A stretch of DNA of 64,000 bases from Candidatus Eremiobacterota bacterium (GCA_019235885.1 JAFAKB010000026.1:27365-91364); one strand, 5' to 3'. Positions 43,279-52,388 are shown, counted from the first letter of the stretch. A program made the numbers and translations. Notes: generated by a model from the letters alone, not told the origin.

Positions 43279-45303
43279 GTGGAAGACATCGCGCGCCTTA
43301 GGAATGTCGCCGTCGTCGGACCGCACCATGCGGGGAAGACGACGCTGGTCGAAGCGCTGCTCGCGCACTGCGGGGCGATCCCCCGCCGAGGGTCCGTCCG
43401 CGACGGGACGACGACCACCGACTGCGAGCCCGAAGCGATCGGCCACCTCCAATCCGTCTGCGTCGGCTTCGCGCACACGACGTGCGGGCCGGTGGACCTC
43501 AATCTCGTCGACACGCCGGGATTCGTCGACTTCTTCGAGGAGACGAAAACCGTGCTGACCGCGGTGGACGCCGCGGTGATCGTCATCGACGCCGAACCCG
43601 ATCGCGTCGCCCAAACGGCGGCGATCGTCGAGCACCTGGAGATGCGCAAAACGCCGCATCTCTTTTTTGTGAACAAGCTCGACCGGCCGGGCGCGAACTT
43701 CGAGGCGACGCTCGCCGCGCTGCGCGAGGCGTACGGCCCGCACGTCGTGGCGACGCAGCTTCCGCTCGGCGTCGGCGAACGCTTCGCCGGCTACGTCGAC
43801 CTCGCGCACGGCACCGCCTTCGGCCTGAACGGCGAGCAGAGCGACGTCCCCGACAACCTGCTCTCCACCGTCGCGGCGCAGCGCACGATCTTGCTCGAAG
43901 CGCTCGCGGACTTCGACGACACGCTGATGGAAGAGCTGCTCGACGGCAAAGATCCCTCACAGGACGAGATCGACCGCGACCTGTGCGAGGACTGCTCGCA
44001 CGATCAGATCATCCCGGTGCTGGTCGGCAGCGCGGAAAAGAACGCCGGCGTCTCCGGGCTCGTCGACGCGATCGCGCGCCTCTTTCCCTCGCCCGCGACC
44101 GAGCCGCGCACGGATCTCGACGGCCGCCCGGTCGTCCCGCGCGCCGACGGTCCCGTCGTCGCGCAAGTGTGCAAGACGATCGTCCACCAGCAACAAGGGA
44201 AGTTGTCGGTGGTGCGCGTCTTCACCGGCACGATCACACCCTCGACGCCGCTGGTGAACGCGTCGCGCGGGAACGCGTCGATTCGGCTGTCGGGGATCGC
44301 GCGACTGTTCGGCAAGCGCCAGGAGCCGGTGACGTCGGCTGGGCCCGGCTCGATCGTCTCGCTGGCGCGGCTCGAGGGCGTCGGCACCGGCGACACGCTC
44401 GCCTCGCCGAACGCCGGCGTCGTCATGCCGACGGTGCCGCTGGCCGAACCGCTCTTCGCGGTCGCGATCGCACCGGCGCAGCGGCTCGACGAAGCCAAGC
44501 TCTCACAGGCGCTCGGACGGTTGATCGACGAGGACCCGGCGTTGCGCGTCGCGCGCGCCGAGTTCACCAACGAGCTGCAGCTGCTCGGCAGCGGCGAGAC
44601 GCACGTCTCGACCGCGACCGAACGCCTGGCCCGCAAGTTCAACGTGGACGTCAAGACGCATCCGCCCGCAATCGCGTACCGCGAGACGATTCAGAGCGGG
44701 ACGGAGATCCATTCGCGCTACAAGCACCAGACCGGCGGGCACGGACAGTTCGCCGACGTGTGGCTGCGGTTCGAGCCGCTCGCGCGCGGCAGCGGGGTCT
44801 CGTTCAGCGAGAAGATCGTCGGCGGCGTCGTGCCGCGGCAGTTCTTCCCGGCGGTCGAGAAAGGGGTGCGCGAAGCGCTCGCTTCCGGCGGCCCGCACGG
44901 CTTCCCGGTGACCGACCTGCACGTCACGCTGTTCGACGGCGCGTTCCACGACGTCGACTCGAGCGAAGCTTCGTTCAAGACCGCCTCGGGAATGGGGGTG
45001 CGGGACGCGCTGCACAAGCTCGGCACGGTCGTGCTCGAGCCGCTGATGCGCGTCGAGACGCTCGTGCCGTCGACGTTCCTTTCAGCCGCCGTGTCGCAGA
45101 TCACGGCGAAGCGCGGCCAGATTCTCGGCTTCGAAGGCGCCGACAAGCAAGGCTGGGACCGCATCGTCGCGCTCGTTCCGCAAGCGGAGCTGTCGCGCTA
45201 CGCGACCGAGTTGCGCACCGCGAGCTCCGGGCTCGGCACGTACTCGGCGCGCCACGAGCGCTTCGAGGTCGCGCCCGAACGCGCGGTGGTCGCTCCGGCG
45301 TAG
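43279..45303 (+). CDS. EF-G-like translational GTPase
   Basis: 674 residues, GTG start with AGCAGGAGGG upstream. G domain motifs: P-loop GPHHAGKTT (about 14-22), DTPGFVDFF (about 77), NKLD (about 132). EF-G domains II to V follow (KHQTGGHGQFADVWLRFEP in domain IV, QITAKRGQILGFE in domain V). It is shorter and more divergent than canonical EF-G and lies outside a str operon, so it is an EF-G paralogue (FusA2/EF-G-like class). These may act in recycling, stress or specialised translation; role undetermined. It ends before a strong inverted repeat. Confidence 0.88.
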   Translation: MEDIARLRNVAVVGPHHAGKTTLVEALLAHCGAIPRRGSVRDGTTTTDCEPEAIGHLQSVCVGFAHTTCGPVDLNLVDTPGFVDFFEETKTVLTAVDAAVIVIDAEPDRVAQTAAIVEHLEMRKTPHLFFVNKLDRPGANFEATLAALREAYGPHVVATQLPLGVGERFAGYVDLAHGTAFGLNGEQSDVPDNLLSTVAAQRTILLEALADFDDTLMEELLDGKDPSQDEIDRDLCEDCSHDQIIPVLVGSAEKNAGVSGLVDAIARLFPSPATEPRTDLDGRPVVPRADGPVVAQVCKTIVHQQQGKLSVVRVFTGTITPSTPLVNASRGNASIRLSGIARLFGKRQEPVTSAGPGSIVSLARLEGVGTGDTLASPNAGVVMPTVPLAEPLFAVAIAPAQRLDEAKLSQALGRLIDEDPALRVARAEFTNELQLLGSGETHVSTATERLARKFNVDVKTHPPAIAYRETIQSGTEIHSRYKHQTGGHGQFADVWLRFEPLARGSGVSFSEKIVGGVVPRQFFPAVEKGVREALASGGPHGFPVTDLHVTLFDGAFHDVDSSEASFKTASGMGVRDALHKLGTVVLEPLMRVETLVPSTFLSAAVSQITAKRGQILGFEGADKQGWDRIVALVPQAELSRYATELRTASSGLGTYSARHERFEVAPERAVVAPA

Positions 45304-45324
45304 CGAGCGCTCTTCCCGTCAGGC

Positions 45325-45367
45325 TGAGCTTGTCGAAGCACGCTCCTTCGACAAGCTCAGGATGACA
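45325..45367. repeat. Inverted pair of dispersed repeats (14-bp stem hairpin)
   Basis: TGAGCTTGTCGAAG (45325-45338) and CTTCGACAAGCTCA (45346-45359) form a perfect 14-bp stem with a 7-nt loop; the second copy continues GGATGACA. It sits 21 nt after the EF-G-like stop and could terminate or protect its transcript. The rest of 45368-45518 shows only a ribosome site before the next gene. Confidence 0.85.
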
Positions 45368-45518
45368 TAGGTAGCGAGCGGCTTTTCGTTCTCAGCAAAG
45401 TCACAGCACCGACGACGTACCTCCTTCGTTGTGTCGGCAACCGAGCGCGTTGAACCGCGCTTCGGGGTACAAACGAGCCGTTATCTTTCTCATCGCGCGC
45501 CGTAACCAGGAGGTAGTC

Positions 45519-46001
45519 GTGCGCATCAGCCCTCGTCCCGTGCGCCTCGCCCGCGCACTTTGTGTCGTCTCCGTGCTCGCTCTCGCCGCCTGCGGCGGCG
45601 GCGGAAGCACCGGAACAAACGGAATTCCGAATCCCGGCAGCAATCAAATCTGCGATGCGAACTCGCAAGGCTTGCAGCTCGCACGTCCCGGACCAGGCCA
45701 AGGCGGCGTCTCGAGCGGAACGAACACGATCGAGATCGTCGACAACGGCAACAGCGATCAGCTCTTCCAGAGCTATCAGCAGTTCGATTTGGACGTCATC
45801 GACCAGCAAAGCGGTCAGGTGATCGTAACCGGCCCGCTCAATCTCGTCTCGGATCCGTCCGGACCTCATCCGTATCAGTCCGATTACTACTATTCCGGCA
45901 CGCTCCAAGGCAGTCTCATCCCGGGGCGGTTCTACAACGTCTACCTCAACGCACCGAACACGAATTGCACCCAGGGCCTGGTCGGCTCGTTCTCGACCTA
46001 A
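45519..46001 (+). CDS. Small lipoprotein of unknown function
   Basis: 160 residues, GTG start at 45519 with an excellent CAGGAGGTAG ribosome site. Lipobox LALAACGG (Cys near residue 24), Gly-rich spacer, then a soluble domain with two Cys (NQICDAN and NTNCTQG) and Asn/Gln/Tyr-rich strands (YQSDYYYSGTLQG). Envelope-anchored. No recognised domain. Confidence 0.78.
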   Translation: MRISPRPVRLARALCVVSVLALAACGGGGSTGTNGIPNPGSNQICDANSQGLQLARPGPGQGGVSSGTNTIEIVDNGNSDQLFQSYQQFDLDVIDQQSGQVIVTGPLNLVSDPSGPHPYQSDYYYSGTLQGSLIPGRFYNVYLNAPNTNCTQGLVGSFST

Positions 46002-46009
46002 ACTCCCCG

Positions 46010-46843
46010 TCACACCTCGCGGACGCGCTGCGCGAACGACGCCAGCGCGTCCGCCGTTTGTTGCGGCGCCTCGAGCAGGGGCATATGGCCTACGCGCTGC
46101 AATTCGACGAACTCCGCGCGCATCGCCGCAGCGGTTTGGCGCAGCGTCTCCGGCTTGAGGTAGGCGTCTTCTCCTCCCGCGAGGATCAGCGCGGGAACTC
46201 GAATGTCTTCGAGCAGGTCGTGCGAGTCTAGGCGCTCTTTCATGCCGCGCACCAGCTCCGCCGCGCCGCGGGGATCCTGCCGCAGCATGATCGCGCGCGC
46301 GCGTTCGACCAGCTCGGGGCGTTCGCGGTAGACGTGCGGCGCGAAGTACTTCGGCAGATAGCTCTCCACCGCAGCGTCCATCGTCCCTTCCGTCTCGAGT
46401 CGGCGCGCGAGCTCTTCGCGGCTCGCGGCGAGCGCGCGCTGCGCCGGATCGGCATTCGGGTTGTTGGACGCGTCGGCCGCGACGTGGCTCGCGATGAGCG
46501 CGAGCCCCGCGACGCGCTCGGCGTACATGCGGAAAAACGCCAGCGCGACGTAGCCGCCGATCGAATGGCCGGCGAACGCGGCGCGCTCCACGTGGAGCGC
46601 GTCGAGCAGCCCGGCGACGTCGCCGGCGAGGACTTCCATCAGCGCGGGACCGTCGCTCGGCTCCGATTCCCCGCACCCGCGCAGGTCGACGCGGATCGCG
46701 CGCGCGCCGGCAGCGGAGAGCGCGGGCAGCTGCTCGTCCCAGATGCTGCGGTCCAGCGGAAAGCCGTGCAGCAGAACGAGGGGCACACCGGGGCCGCCGG
46801 AGTCGTCGTAGCCGATCCGGCGGCCGTCGATCGTCGCGATCAT
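46010..46843 (-). CDS. Alpha/beta-fold hydrolase
   Basis: 277 residues. Oxyanion strip LLHGFPLDRSIWDEQ (about 24-38), nucleophile elbow GHSIGGY (about 93-99), acid in ILAGGEDAYL and His in RVGHMPLLEAP near 250. Serine hydrolase of the lyso/peroxidase-like group; substrate cannot be set. It begins just after the LolA-like gene on the same strand, possibly one transcript. Confidence 0.88.
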   Translation of the reverse strand: MIATIDGRRIGYDDSGGPGVPLVLLHGFPLDRSIWDEQLPALSAAGARAIRVDLRGCGESEPSDGPALMEVLAGDVAGLLDALHVERAAFAGHSIGGYVALAFFRMYAERVAGLALIASHVAADASNNPNADPAQRALAASREELARRLETEGTMDAAVESYLPKYFAPHVYRERPELVERARAIMLRQDPRGAAELVRGMKERLDSHDLLEDIRVPALILAGGEDAYLKPETLRQTAAAMRAEFVELQRVGHMPLLEAPQQTADALASFAQRVREV

Positions 46844-46850
46844 CGCGGTG

Positions 46851-47477
46851 CTAGAAGTCGCTTTGCTTGAGGTTCGCCGAGGTGTTCACGTCGGTGAAGT
46901 CCTCGGTTTCGACCACCTGGTCGCCTTCGTACGTGAGCCGGCGCGCCGGCAGATGCGTCGCCCGAGACAACAGCACGACGCACTTCGTCGCGCCCGCGTC
47001 GTCCTTGCACGGATAGCTGACCGTGTCGTACGCCGTTCCGTTCACCGTCTCTTCGCCGTTGGTCACCGATGAGGCAGCCTTGATGCCGTCGGCGACGCTC
47101 TCGAACGAGCCCATGTCGATCGTGTGCCCGCGCAGGTCGACCGCGCGGCCGTCGTGGATCGAGACGTTCAGGTGGATCCCGCTGAGAATGCCGCCCTGGT
47201 GCCCGCTCACGGTGTCGCCGCCTTTCCACACCGCGCCGCCGCCGCGGCCGGGGCCGCCGGTGATGTCGATCCTCGCGAAGTGCGGCTTGAGGTAGGCGTA
47301 GTGATAGGTGCGGTCCTGGACGTCGGTGCCCTTCGTCATGTGGACCTTGATGTTCGCGGTGTAGCTCGGGACCTTCGCCCAAGCATCGAGAAAGGCCGCG
47401 GCCGCGCCGCTCGGCGCCGCGCCCAAAAGCGCGACGCCGAGGATCACGGCGGCGGCGGAGGCCGTCGCGTGCTTCAT
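46851..47477 (-). CDS. Secreted LolA-like protein
   Basis: 208 residues. Signal peptide (about 1-28, ending SGAAAAF), then alternating strands with VPSYTANIKVHMTKG, THYHY-like YHYAYLKPHFARIDI and a paired Cys (YPCKDDAGATKC). The pattern resembles LolA/DUF1571 outer-membrane-lipoprotein-sorting-type folds and parallels the protein at 2886-3500. Last of a three-gene unit after a barrel protein and an SGNH lipoprotein; the 4-nt overlap with the latter suggests coupling. A periplasmic lipid-carrier role is inferred. Confidence 0.72.
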   Translation of the reverse strand: MKHATASAAAVILGVALLGAAPSGAAAAFLDAWAKVPSYTANIKVHMTKGTDVQDRTYHYAYLKPHFARIDITGGPGRGGGAVWKGGDTVSGHQGGILSGIHLNVSIHDGRAVDLRGHTIDMGSFESVADGIKAASSVTNGEETVNGTAYDTVSYPCKDDAGATKCVVLLSRATHLPARRLTYEGDQVVETEDFTDVNTSANLKQSDF

Positions 47478-49039
47478 AGTGGTTTCCGGATAACGCTGAA
47501 GCCCGAGACGCCGTTCCCCGGTGCGAACGGATCGTTCGCGTAAACCGCGCCGACGTTGACTTGCGGGATGCCGAGACCGTACGAGGTGTCGAGCTGCGCG
47601 ATGAACGCGTTGGCGATCAGCGCGTAGCCCGTGTTCGAGGGGTGCAAGCCGTCCAAGCTCGTCAGACCACCCCGATAGACCGTGCTGCAGCACTTCGGCG
47701 GGTTGATCGGCACGCCGCCGGCGGCCGAAATCTGCGCGAAGAGCGCGTGGATGTCGACCAGCGCCGCGTGGGTGTCGGACGCTGCCTGCCCGATCGCGGC
47801 GTTGTAGGCGGCATTGAGCTGCTTCACGTTGTTCGCGACCGCGTCGGCGACGAAGTCGCCGCTGCCGAGGGCCGGCGCGACCGGCGCGGCGTGCGCCGGA
47901 ATTTGCGCGGCGGCCGCCTGCAGCGTCTTGAACAGCGCGTTGATGGTGAAGTAGCCGTTCGGGCCGAGTCCCGCCTGCGCGGTCTCCTGCGCGGCGTACG
48001 CCGTCGAATACTGCGTCGCGATCGCGTTCGCGATCGGCGCCGGCACGTTGTTCGGTGGAGCTTGGAGGATGCCCGAGATGTACGCCTGCAGCGTCGGCTG
48101 GTACGCCGGCTGCGGGATGAACGTCGAGGCGCCCATCACGTCGACCAAGTTCGCCACCGCGACCTTCGCGCCGGAGCCTTGGAGCTTGCGGATGATCGCC
48201 ACCGTGTCGTCGTGCATCGACTGCGGCGCGGTGACCGGTGCCGCGCCGCCCGAGAACGCGACCTTGAGCAAGTCGTTCGAGCCGAGCCACACCGTCGCGA
48301 CCTGCGCGTGCAGCGACGCGGCGGCGTCGACCTGGGTGACGCCTTGCCCGAAACCGGCGAGGATCGGCCAGAAGTTCTGGCTCTCGCCGTTGACCAGCGC
48401 GTTCAGCTGCACGAACTGCGCGGGCGCGTTTTGGCCGTTGATCGTGCAGTCACCGATCGGCCCGACCATGAACAGCGCTTCGTGCACGGTCTGGCCCGGG
48501 ATTCCGACGTCCCACGGGTTCAGGTTCGGGTTCTCACGCAGCGAGAGCGCGGTGCCGAAGGTGTTCGCCGGCAGTTGGTGGGGATCGCACGTGTTCGAGA
48601 TCGGCGCCGGGAAGATGTGGGTCTGCGTCGGTGCGAGCAGCCCGCCGATCCCCGGCGGCACCATGAGCGGGAGCGGCGACTTCGTCGGGTCGCTCATCGT
48701 CGCGGGGCCGACGCCGTTGGCCTGTTGCCAGAGCAGCGAGAAGAACCCGTTCTCTTGCGTTTGCGGTACGCCGACCGGCGGCGGCGCGACCAGACCGACG
48801 CCCGGAATGTTCCCGAGCGGACCGGTCATCGGTGCGCCGGTGAGGCCACCGGACTGCACGCCCGCGGTCAAGCTGTCGCCGACACCGGCGATCGTGAGCT
48901 TCTGCGCCGGCGCCACCGAACCGGGATTTCCGGCCGGCGGGACGACGTTGATCTGCGAGGTCGAACCGCCGCCGGTGCAGGCGGCGAGCACGACGGCGGC
49001 GCCGAGCGCCGCGGTAGCGAGGCGAAGGCGCGCGCTCAC
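47474..49039 (-). CDS. SGNH/GDSL-type esterase lipoprotein
   Basis: 521 residues, GTG start at 49039 overlapping the preceding stop. Lipobox VVLAACTGG near residue 20. SGNH blocks: GVGDSLTAGV with the nucleophile Ser (block I, about 53), VWLGSNDLLK (block III Asn) and DGLHPSNTGY (Asp and His, near 470). A large insert between blocks I and III enlarges the protein compared with simple GDSL lipases. Probably an outer-membrane- or periplasm-anchored esterase, perhaps on lipids or polysaccharide esters. Located with a barrel protein and a LolA-like protein. Confidence 0.85.
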   Translation of the reverse strand: MSARLRLATAALGAAVVLAACTGGGSTSQINVVPPAGNPGSVAPAQKLTIAGVGDSLTAGVQSGGLTGAPMTGPLGNIPGVGLVAPPPVGVPQTQENGFFSLLWQQANGVGPATMSDPTKSPLPLMVPPGIGGLLAPTQTHIFPAPISNTCDPHQLPANTFGTALSLRENPNLNPWDVGIPGQTVHEALFMVGPIGDCTINGQNAPAQFVQLNALVNGESQNFWPILAGFGQGVTQVDAAASLHAQVATVWLGSNDLLKVAFSGGAAPVTAPQSMHDDTVAIIRKLQGSGAKVAVANLVDVMGASTFIPQPAYQPTLQAYISGILQAPPNNVPAPIANAIATQYSTAYAAQETAQAGLGPNGYFTINALFKTLQAAAAQIPAHAAPVAPALGSGDFVADAVANNVKQLNAAYNAAIGQAASDTHAALVDIHALFAQISAAGGVPINPPKCCSTVYRGGLTSLDGLHPSNTGYALIANAFIAQLDTSYGLGIPQVNVGAVYANDPFAPGNGVSGFSVIRKPL

Positions 49040-50199
49040 AGCGGGATCACCGTCGGCGACCCGAAGCCGAACTGCACCTGGACTTCGGCGGCGTGGAGTC
49101 CGGCGAACTGCGGCGCGATCTGGTTTTGACGACACGGAAGCCGTTGGCATGTCAAGCTGACGATCCCCCATTGATGGTTGTAGTTCGTCGCGCCGCCTTC
49201 GAGGACGGTCATCTGCACGAACGTCTGTTTCGTGAAATGGTGCGAGAGCCCGTAGATCAAGGAGGGAGTGTATTCAGGATAGGGATCGACGGGATTGTAC
49301 TGGACCAGGCGCGAGGGCTGGACGAAGAACGTCGTCGCCCGGTTCGCGCGGTACTCCAGGTAGCCCAGCATGAAGAGCTGAGCGTGGTTCGTCTGGTTCA
49401 CGCCGCCGCGGTGGACGAGCCACTGCGGCGCGGCGGTGAAGGTGCCGAACATCCGCGGCGTGGCGAGAAACGGCAGCGTCACGGCGAGCAGATACTCCTG
49501 CTCGGTGCGCAGCTTCACCGTGGTCGGGAACCCGTTGTACTCGATGAGCTGGTCGTCGGAGTGCCCGCCGATCGTGGCGGTGTGCGCCAGATACGTCGGC
49601 GTGATCACGATCGGCAGCTTGTTCGCGATCAGGAACAGGTTCTGCAGGCCGACCTGCAAGATCTTGTCCTTGGTCGTCGCGTCGACGACCCCGGTGTTCA
49701 CCGTGCCGAGCGAGGCGCCCGGGAGGTTGCTGCCGGGGCCGGTGAAGCCTTGCAGGTAGAACGGAACGTTCACGTTGCTGAAGCCGACCGGAACCTGCTG
49801 GATCTCGTAGTAGCCCGCGGTGAGGCGCTGCGTCCGCGAGAAGGCGTAGCCGAAGCCCGCGTCCACCCCGCCCGGGTCGCCGGCGTTGAAGCCGACGTTG
49901 CTCAGCGGGTACGCGAACGAGACGTCGACGTTGTAGGTGAAGCCCTGCGGGAGGCTCGGCCGGCGGAGCGGCGCCTGCGGCGTGCCGGGCGGATTCGCTT
50001 GCGCGACGTCCTTGGCGGCTTCGAGCTTCTGGTTCTCCTTGATGTCGTGCAGCGCACGTTGGAGCGAGGCGTTGGCGGGCGCGAGGAGACCGGCGTTGAG
50101 CGCATTTGCCTGCGACACGTCGGCGCGGGCGGACAACGGCGCGAACGCGAACGCGGCGCACACCGCGGCGCACGCGGCGGCCCAGACTCGTCTGTTCAT
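49036..50199 (-). CDS. Outer-membrane beta-barrel protein
   Basis: 387 residues. Signal peptide (about 1-26, PLSARAD), a short helical plug-like stretch (LNAGLLAPANASLQRALHDI, about 35-54), a Pro-rich linker, then some 12 amphipathic strands (FTYNVDVSFAYPL, RLTAGYYEIQQVPV, FVQMTVLEGGATN and others). The C-terminal strand AEVQVQFGFGSPTVIPL is compatible with BAM recognition although not ending in Phe. Two Cys (LTCQRLPC) near the end. First gene of the unit with the SGNH lipoprotein and LolA-like protein. Possibly a channel or porin; substrate unknown. Confidence 0.75.
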   Translation of the reverse strand: MNRRVWAAACAAVCAAFAFAPLSARADVSQANALNAGLLAPANASLQRALHDIKENQKLEAAKDVAQANPPGTPQAPLRRPSLPQGFTYNVDVSFAYPLSNVGFNAGDPGGVDAGFGYAFSRTQRLTAGYYEIQQVPVGFSNVNVPFYLQGFTGPGSNLPGASLGTVNTGVVDATTKDKILQVGLQNLFLIANKLPIVITPTYLAHTATIGGHSDDQLIEYNGFPTTVKLRTEQEYLLAVTLPFLATPRMFGTFTAAPQWLVHRGGVNQTNHAQLFMLGYLEYRANRATTFFVQPSRLVQYNPVDPYPEYTPSLIYGLSHHFTKQTFVQMTVLEGGATNYNHQWGIVSLTCQRLPCRQNQIAPQFAGLHAAEVQVQFGFGSPTVIPL

Positions 50200-50284
50200 C
50201 CCCGCCGCTTGTGCGATCCGCCGCGAGGTTCCTTCGTTTTCGCCGACGGCGCGAAGCGCGTCTCCTGCTCGCGCGGGGCAAAAG

Positions 50285-50314
50285 TTGCGCGCCGACGTGC
50301 ATTAGTGGTATAAC
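50285..50314 (+). promoter_or_regulatory. Putative promoter of the H1-like gene
   Basis: TTGCGC (50285-50290), 18-nt spacer, TATAAC (50309-50314), about 87 nt upstream of the coding start. Confidence 0.5.
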
Positions 50315-50326
50315 CTATGCAACTAG

Positions 50327-50400
50327 CCGGCGGTCGCCCCGCCGGATCTCCGCGCGTCCGTCGGGTACCGCGGACGCGGAAAGGAACGGTAGCACTACCG
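50327..50400 (+). promoter_or_regulatory. Three-hairpin leader before the H1-like gene
   Basis: Stems: CCGGCGG/CCGCCGG (50327-50333 with 50339-50345), CGCGTCCG/CGGACGCG (50353-50360 with 50371-50378) and CGGTAG/CTACCG (50387-50392 with 50395-50400). The third lies between the AAAGGA ribosome site and the ATG, so folding would bring them to normal spacing and could control translation. Confidence 0.5.
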
Positions 50401-50401
50401 A

Positions 50402-50716
50402 ATGGCCGCAAAGAAGGCTGCGTCGAAACGCAAATCGACGCGGAAGAAATACACGCGGAAATCCGCCGCCAAGAAGACGACGGGCCGCAAGAAGACCTAC
50501 CGCAAGAAGGCCGCCGCCAAGAAGACCGGCGGGCGCAAAAAGGGCTACGCCCGCAAGAAAAAGGCGACCGGCGGGCGCAAAAAGGGCTACGGCCGCAAGA
50601 AGACCGGTGGCCGCGGGCGCAAGAAGGGCGGCGCGAAGAAAGTCGTTCGCAAAGCTGGAGCGCGCAAGACTCGCCGCCGGAAGGCCGGCGGCCGCAAGAA
50701 GGCCGCGGCGACCTAA
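50402..50716 (+). CDS. Histone H1-like Lys/Arg-rich DNA-binding protein
   Basis: 104 residues, almost entirely Ala, Lys, Arg and Gly arranged in irregular repeats such as TGGRKKGY and ARKK. This resembles bacterial histone H1-like proteins and the C-terminal tails of Lys-rich nucleoid proteins (AlgP/Hc1-like). Strongly positive and probably disordered until bound to DNA or RNA. It has its own promoter, a structured leader and a strong terminator, so it is a single-gene unit. Nucleoid compaction is the expected role by analogy. Confidence 0.8.
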   Translation: MAAKKAASKRKSTRKKYTRKSAAKKTTGRKKTYRKKAAAKKTGGRKKGYARKKKATGGRKKGYGRKKTGGRGRKKGGAKKVVRKAGARKTRRRKAGGRKKAAAT

Positions 50717-50740
50717 GCCGCAGCCGATCCCAGGGACGCA

Positions 50741-50778
50741 GCGCGTCGCGAGGCAACTCGCGGCGCGCTTCTTCTTTT
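50741..50778 (+). terminator. Intrinsic terminator of the H1-like gene
   Basis: 12-bp stem GCGCGTCGCGAG/CTCGCGGCGCGC (one T-G pair), GCAA tetraloop, then TTCTTCTTTT. Confidence 0.88.
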
Positions 50779-52237
50779 ATGCGTAGCCGCGCCAGCGGCG
50801 CAGCTCGCCGGTCCCGCGCTCGAGAACCTCGCGTGCGGCGCGCAGCTCGGCGTCCGCAGCCGGGCCGGGAACGAGGATGCGCTGCGCTTCGCGCGGCTCG
50901 ACCTTGAGCATCCCGCCTCCGAGGGGATGGCCTTCGACCTCGCAGCTCAACCGCGAGAGCGCGGACTCGAACCCCTGCTGCAGCGCCCGAAACGAGGTCG
51001 TCCCCTTCATCCGCACGACGTGGACCGAGTTCGTGGCGACACAGCGCGCGGCGTTCCGGACGATCCGCACGCGCTCGCCGCTCATGTAGGTTAGAAACCC
51101 GTCCGGAACGCGGACGTCCGGAACGGCGTACCACGGCTCGCGCGCGCGACATTTGTACGCCTGGCGCGCCCGCTCGCCGAGCGGTGAGTCGAGATACGAG
51201 CGCACGGCGTTCGGCAGCCGCCGCTCGTCGCGCGCGATGCGCAAGAGCAGCACCGGCTCGTCGGCGTCGAGCCAAGACTTCACGTGGCGATGCGTAACCG
51301 ACGGCGCCGCCGGCAGTGATCCGCCGCGCCGAACGGCGACGCGCAGAAAGCATCCCGGGATGCGCATGCGGCGCGCCTCGGAGGGGCGCACGTGAAAGAA
51401 ACCGTTCGCGCCGCTGACGTAGCCGATCCCGACCGTGGCGAGCGATCCGAGCCGGTGGACGGCTTCGCTCCCTTCGAAATGCTCGTACACCTCGCGCACG
51501 TCGCCCGGCAGAAGCCAGCGCCGCAGCCGGCCGCGCGAACGGCGGAGCGACGCCAGCGGAATGCGGTGCTGCGGCGCCGGCGGTTCACGACTCGGCGCGA
51601 ATGCGTCGTGCAGCGAGAGCTCGACCTCGCCGGTGCGTCCGCCGTAGCCCGACGCGTAGAGCAGCCACGCGTCCGCGGAAAGCGCCGCAAAGAGTTTTTC
51701 GCGCACCGCGACGACCGCGACGCGTTCGAACTTCGCGCACAGCGCTTCGAGCAACGGTGCGGCGTACGAGGCGTGGCCGATCTCGGCCGGTACGACGAAT
51801 GCGAGCCGGCCGCCGGGCTCGAGCAGCAGCGAGGATGCCGCGATGAACGGCGCCCATGACGAGGTCACTTCCGGCAACACGGCGCCGAACGCGGCCGACT
51901 GCTTCAACGCGCGCGCGCGCATCGCGCCCGAGAAGCCTTGATAGCGGATGAACGGCGGGTTTCCGACGATCGCTTCGAAGCGTTCGTGCGTCTGCGCAGC
52001 CCACGCGAAGAAATCGGCCTCATGAACCAGCGCGGCCGGCGCGCGCCCGCGCGCTGCCGCCGCATGCACAGCGTCGAGCTCAATGCCCACAGCGCACTCG
52101 TGCGCGCTCAGAAACTCGCCGTCGCCGCAAGCCGGATCCAGCACGCGGTCTTCGTCGCGGCGCACCGCCCACCGCACCAACGTCTTTGCGACTGCCTCCG
52201 GCGTGAAGAACTGGCCGAGCTGCTTTCGTTTCGACAT
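50777..52237 (-). CDS. N6-adenine DNA methyltransferase (Eco57I/TaqI type), orphan
   Basis: 486 residues. N-terminal SAM-dependent methyltransferase domain: QLGQFFTP (motif X-like), DPACGDGEF (motif I, 34-42), NPPF (93-96, motif IV of amino-methyltransferases). The C-terminal half (about 230-486) is the specificity region, with RIPLASLRRSRGRLR and EPWYAVPD strips as in type IIG/TaqI enzymes. No nuclease motif or restriction gene is beside it, so it is probably an orphan regulatory or defensive methylase. Recognition site unknown. Confidence 0.85.
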   Translation of the reverse strand: MSKRKQLGQFFTPEAVAKTLVRWAVRRDEDRVLDPACGDGEFLSAHECAVGIELDAVHAAAARGRAPAALVHEADFFAWAAQTHERFEAIVGNPPFIRYQGFSGAMRARALKQSAAFGAVLPEVTSSWAPFIAASSLLLEPGGRLAFVVPAEIGHASYAAPLLEALCAKFERVAVVAVREKLFAALSADAWLLYASGYGGRTGEVELSLHDAFAPSREPPAPQHRIPLASLRRSRGRLRRWLLPGDVREVYEHFEGSEAVHRLGSLATVGIGYVSGANGFFHVRPSEARRMRIPGCFLRVAVRRGGSLPAAPSVTHRHVKSWLDADEPVLLLRIARDERRLPNAVRSYLDSPLGERARQAYKCRAREPWYAVPDVRVPDGFLTYMSGERVRIVRNAARCVATNSVHVVRMKGTTSFRALQQGFESALSRLSCEVEGHPLGGGMLKVEPREAQRILVPGPAADAELRAAREVLERGTGELRRWRGYA

Positions 52238-52359
52238 CGGTTTCCGAGCACGAAACTTCGGCGGTTGCTGCGGCAGCCATTGTACGGTGCAGCCATAGGG
52301 CCTGCGCCCTCTAGCCTACCCTGCCGCTCGGGGCACGCATTTATTTGGGCTCGGCCCTA

Positions 52360-52388
52360 TTGACTTTATATCAAAGTATTGATATAAG
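52360..52388 (+). promoter_or_regulatory. Promoter with overlapping palindromic operator
   Basis: TTGACT (52360-52365), 17-nt spacer, TATAAG (52383-52388). A perfect 9-bp inverted repeat TTATATCAA-AGTA-TTGATATAA (52366-52387) fills the spacer and -10, a typical MarR-type operator. A MarR gene is second in the unit, so autorepression is likely. The rest of 52238-52359 shows nothing definite. Confidence 0.75.
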
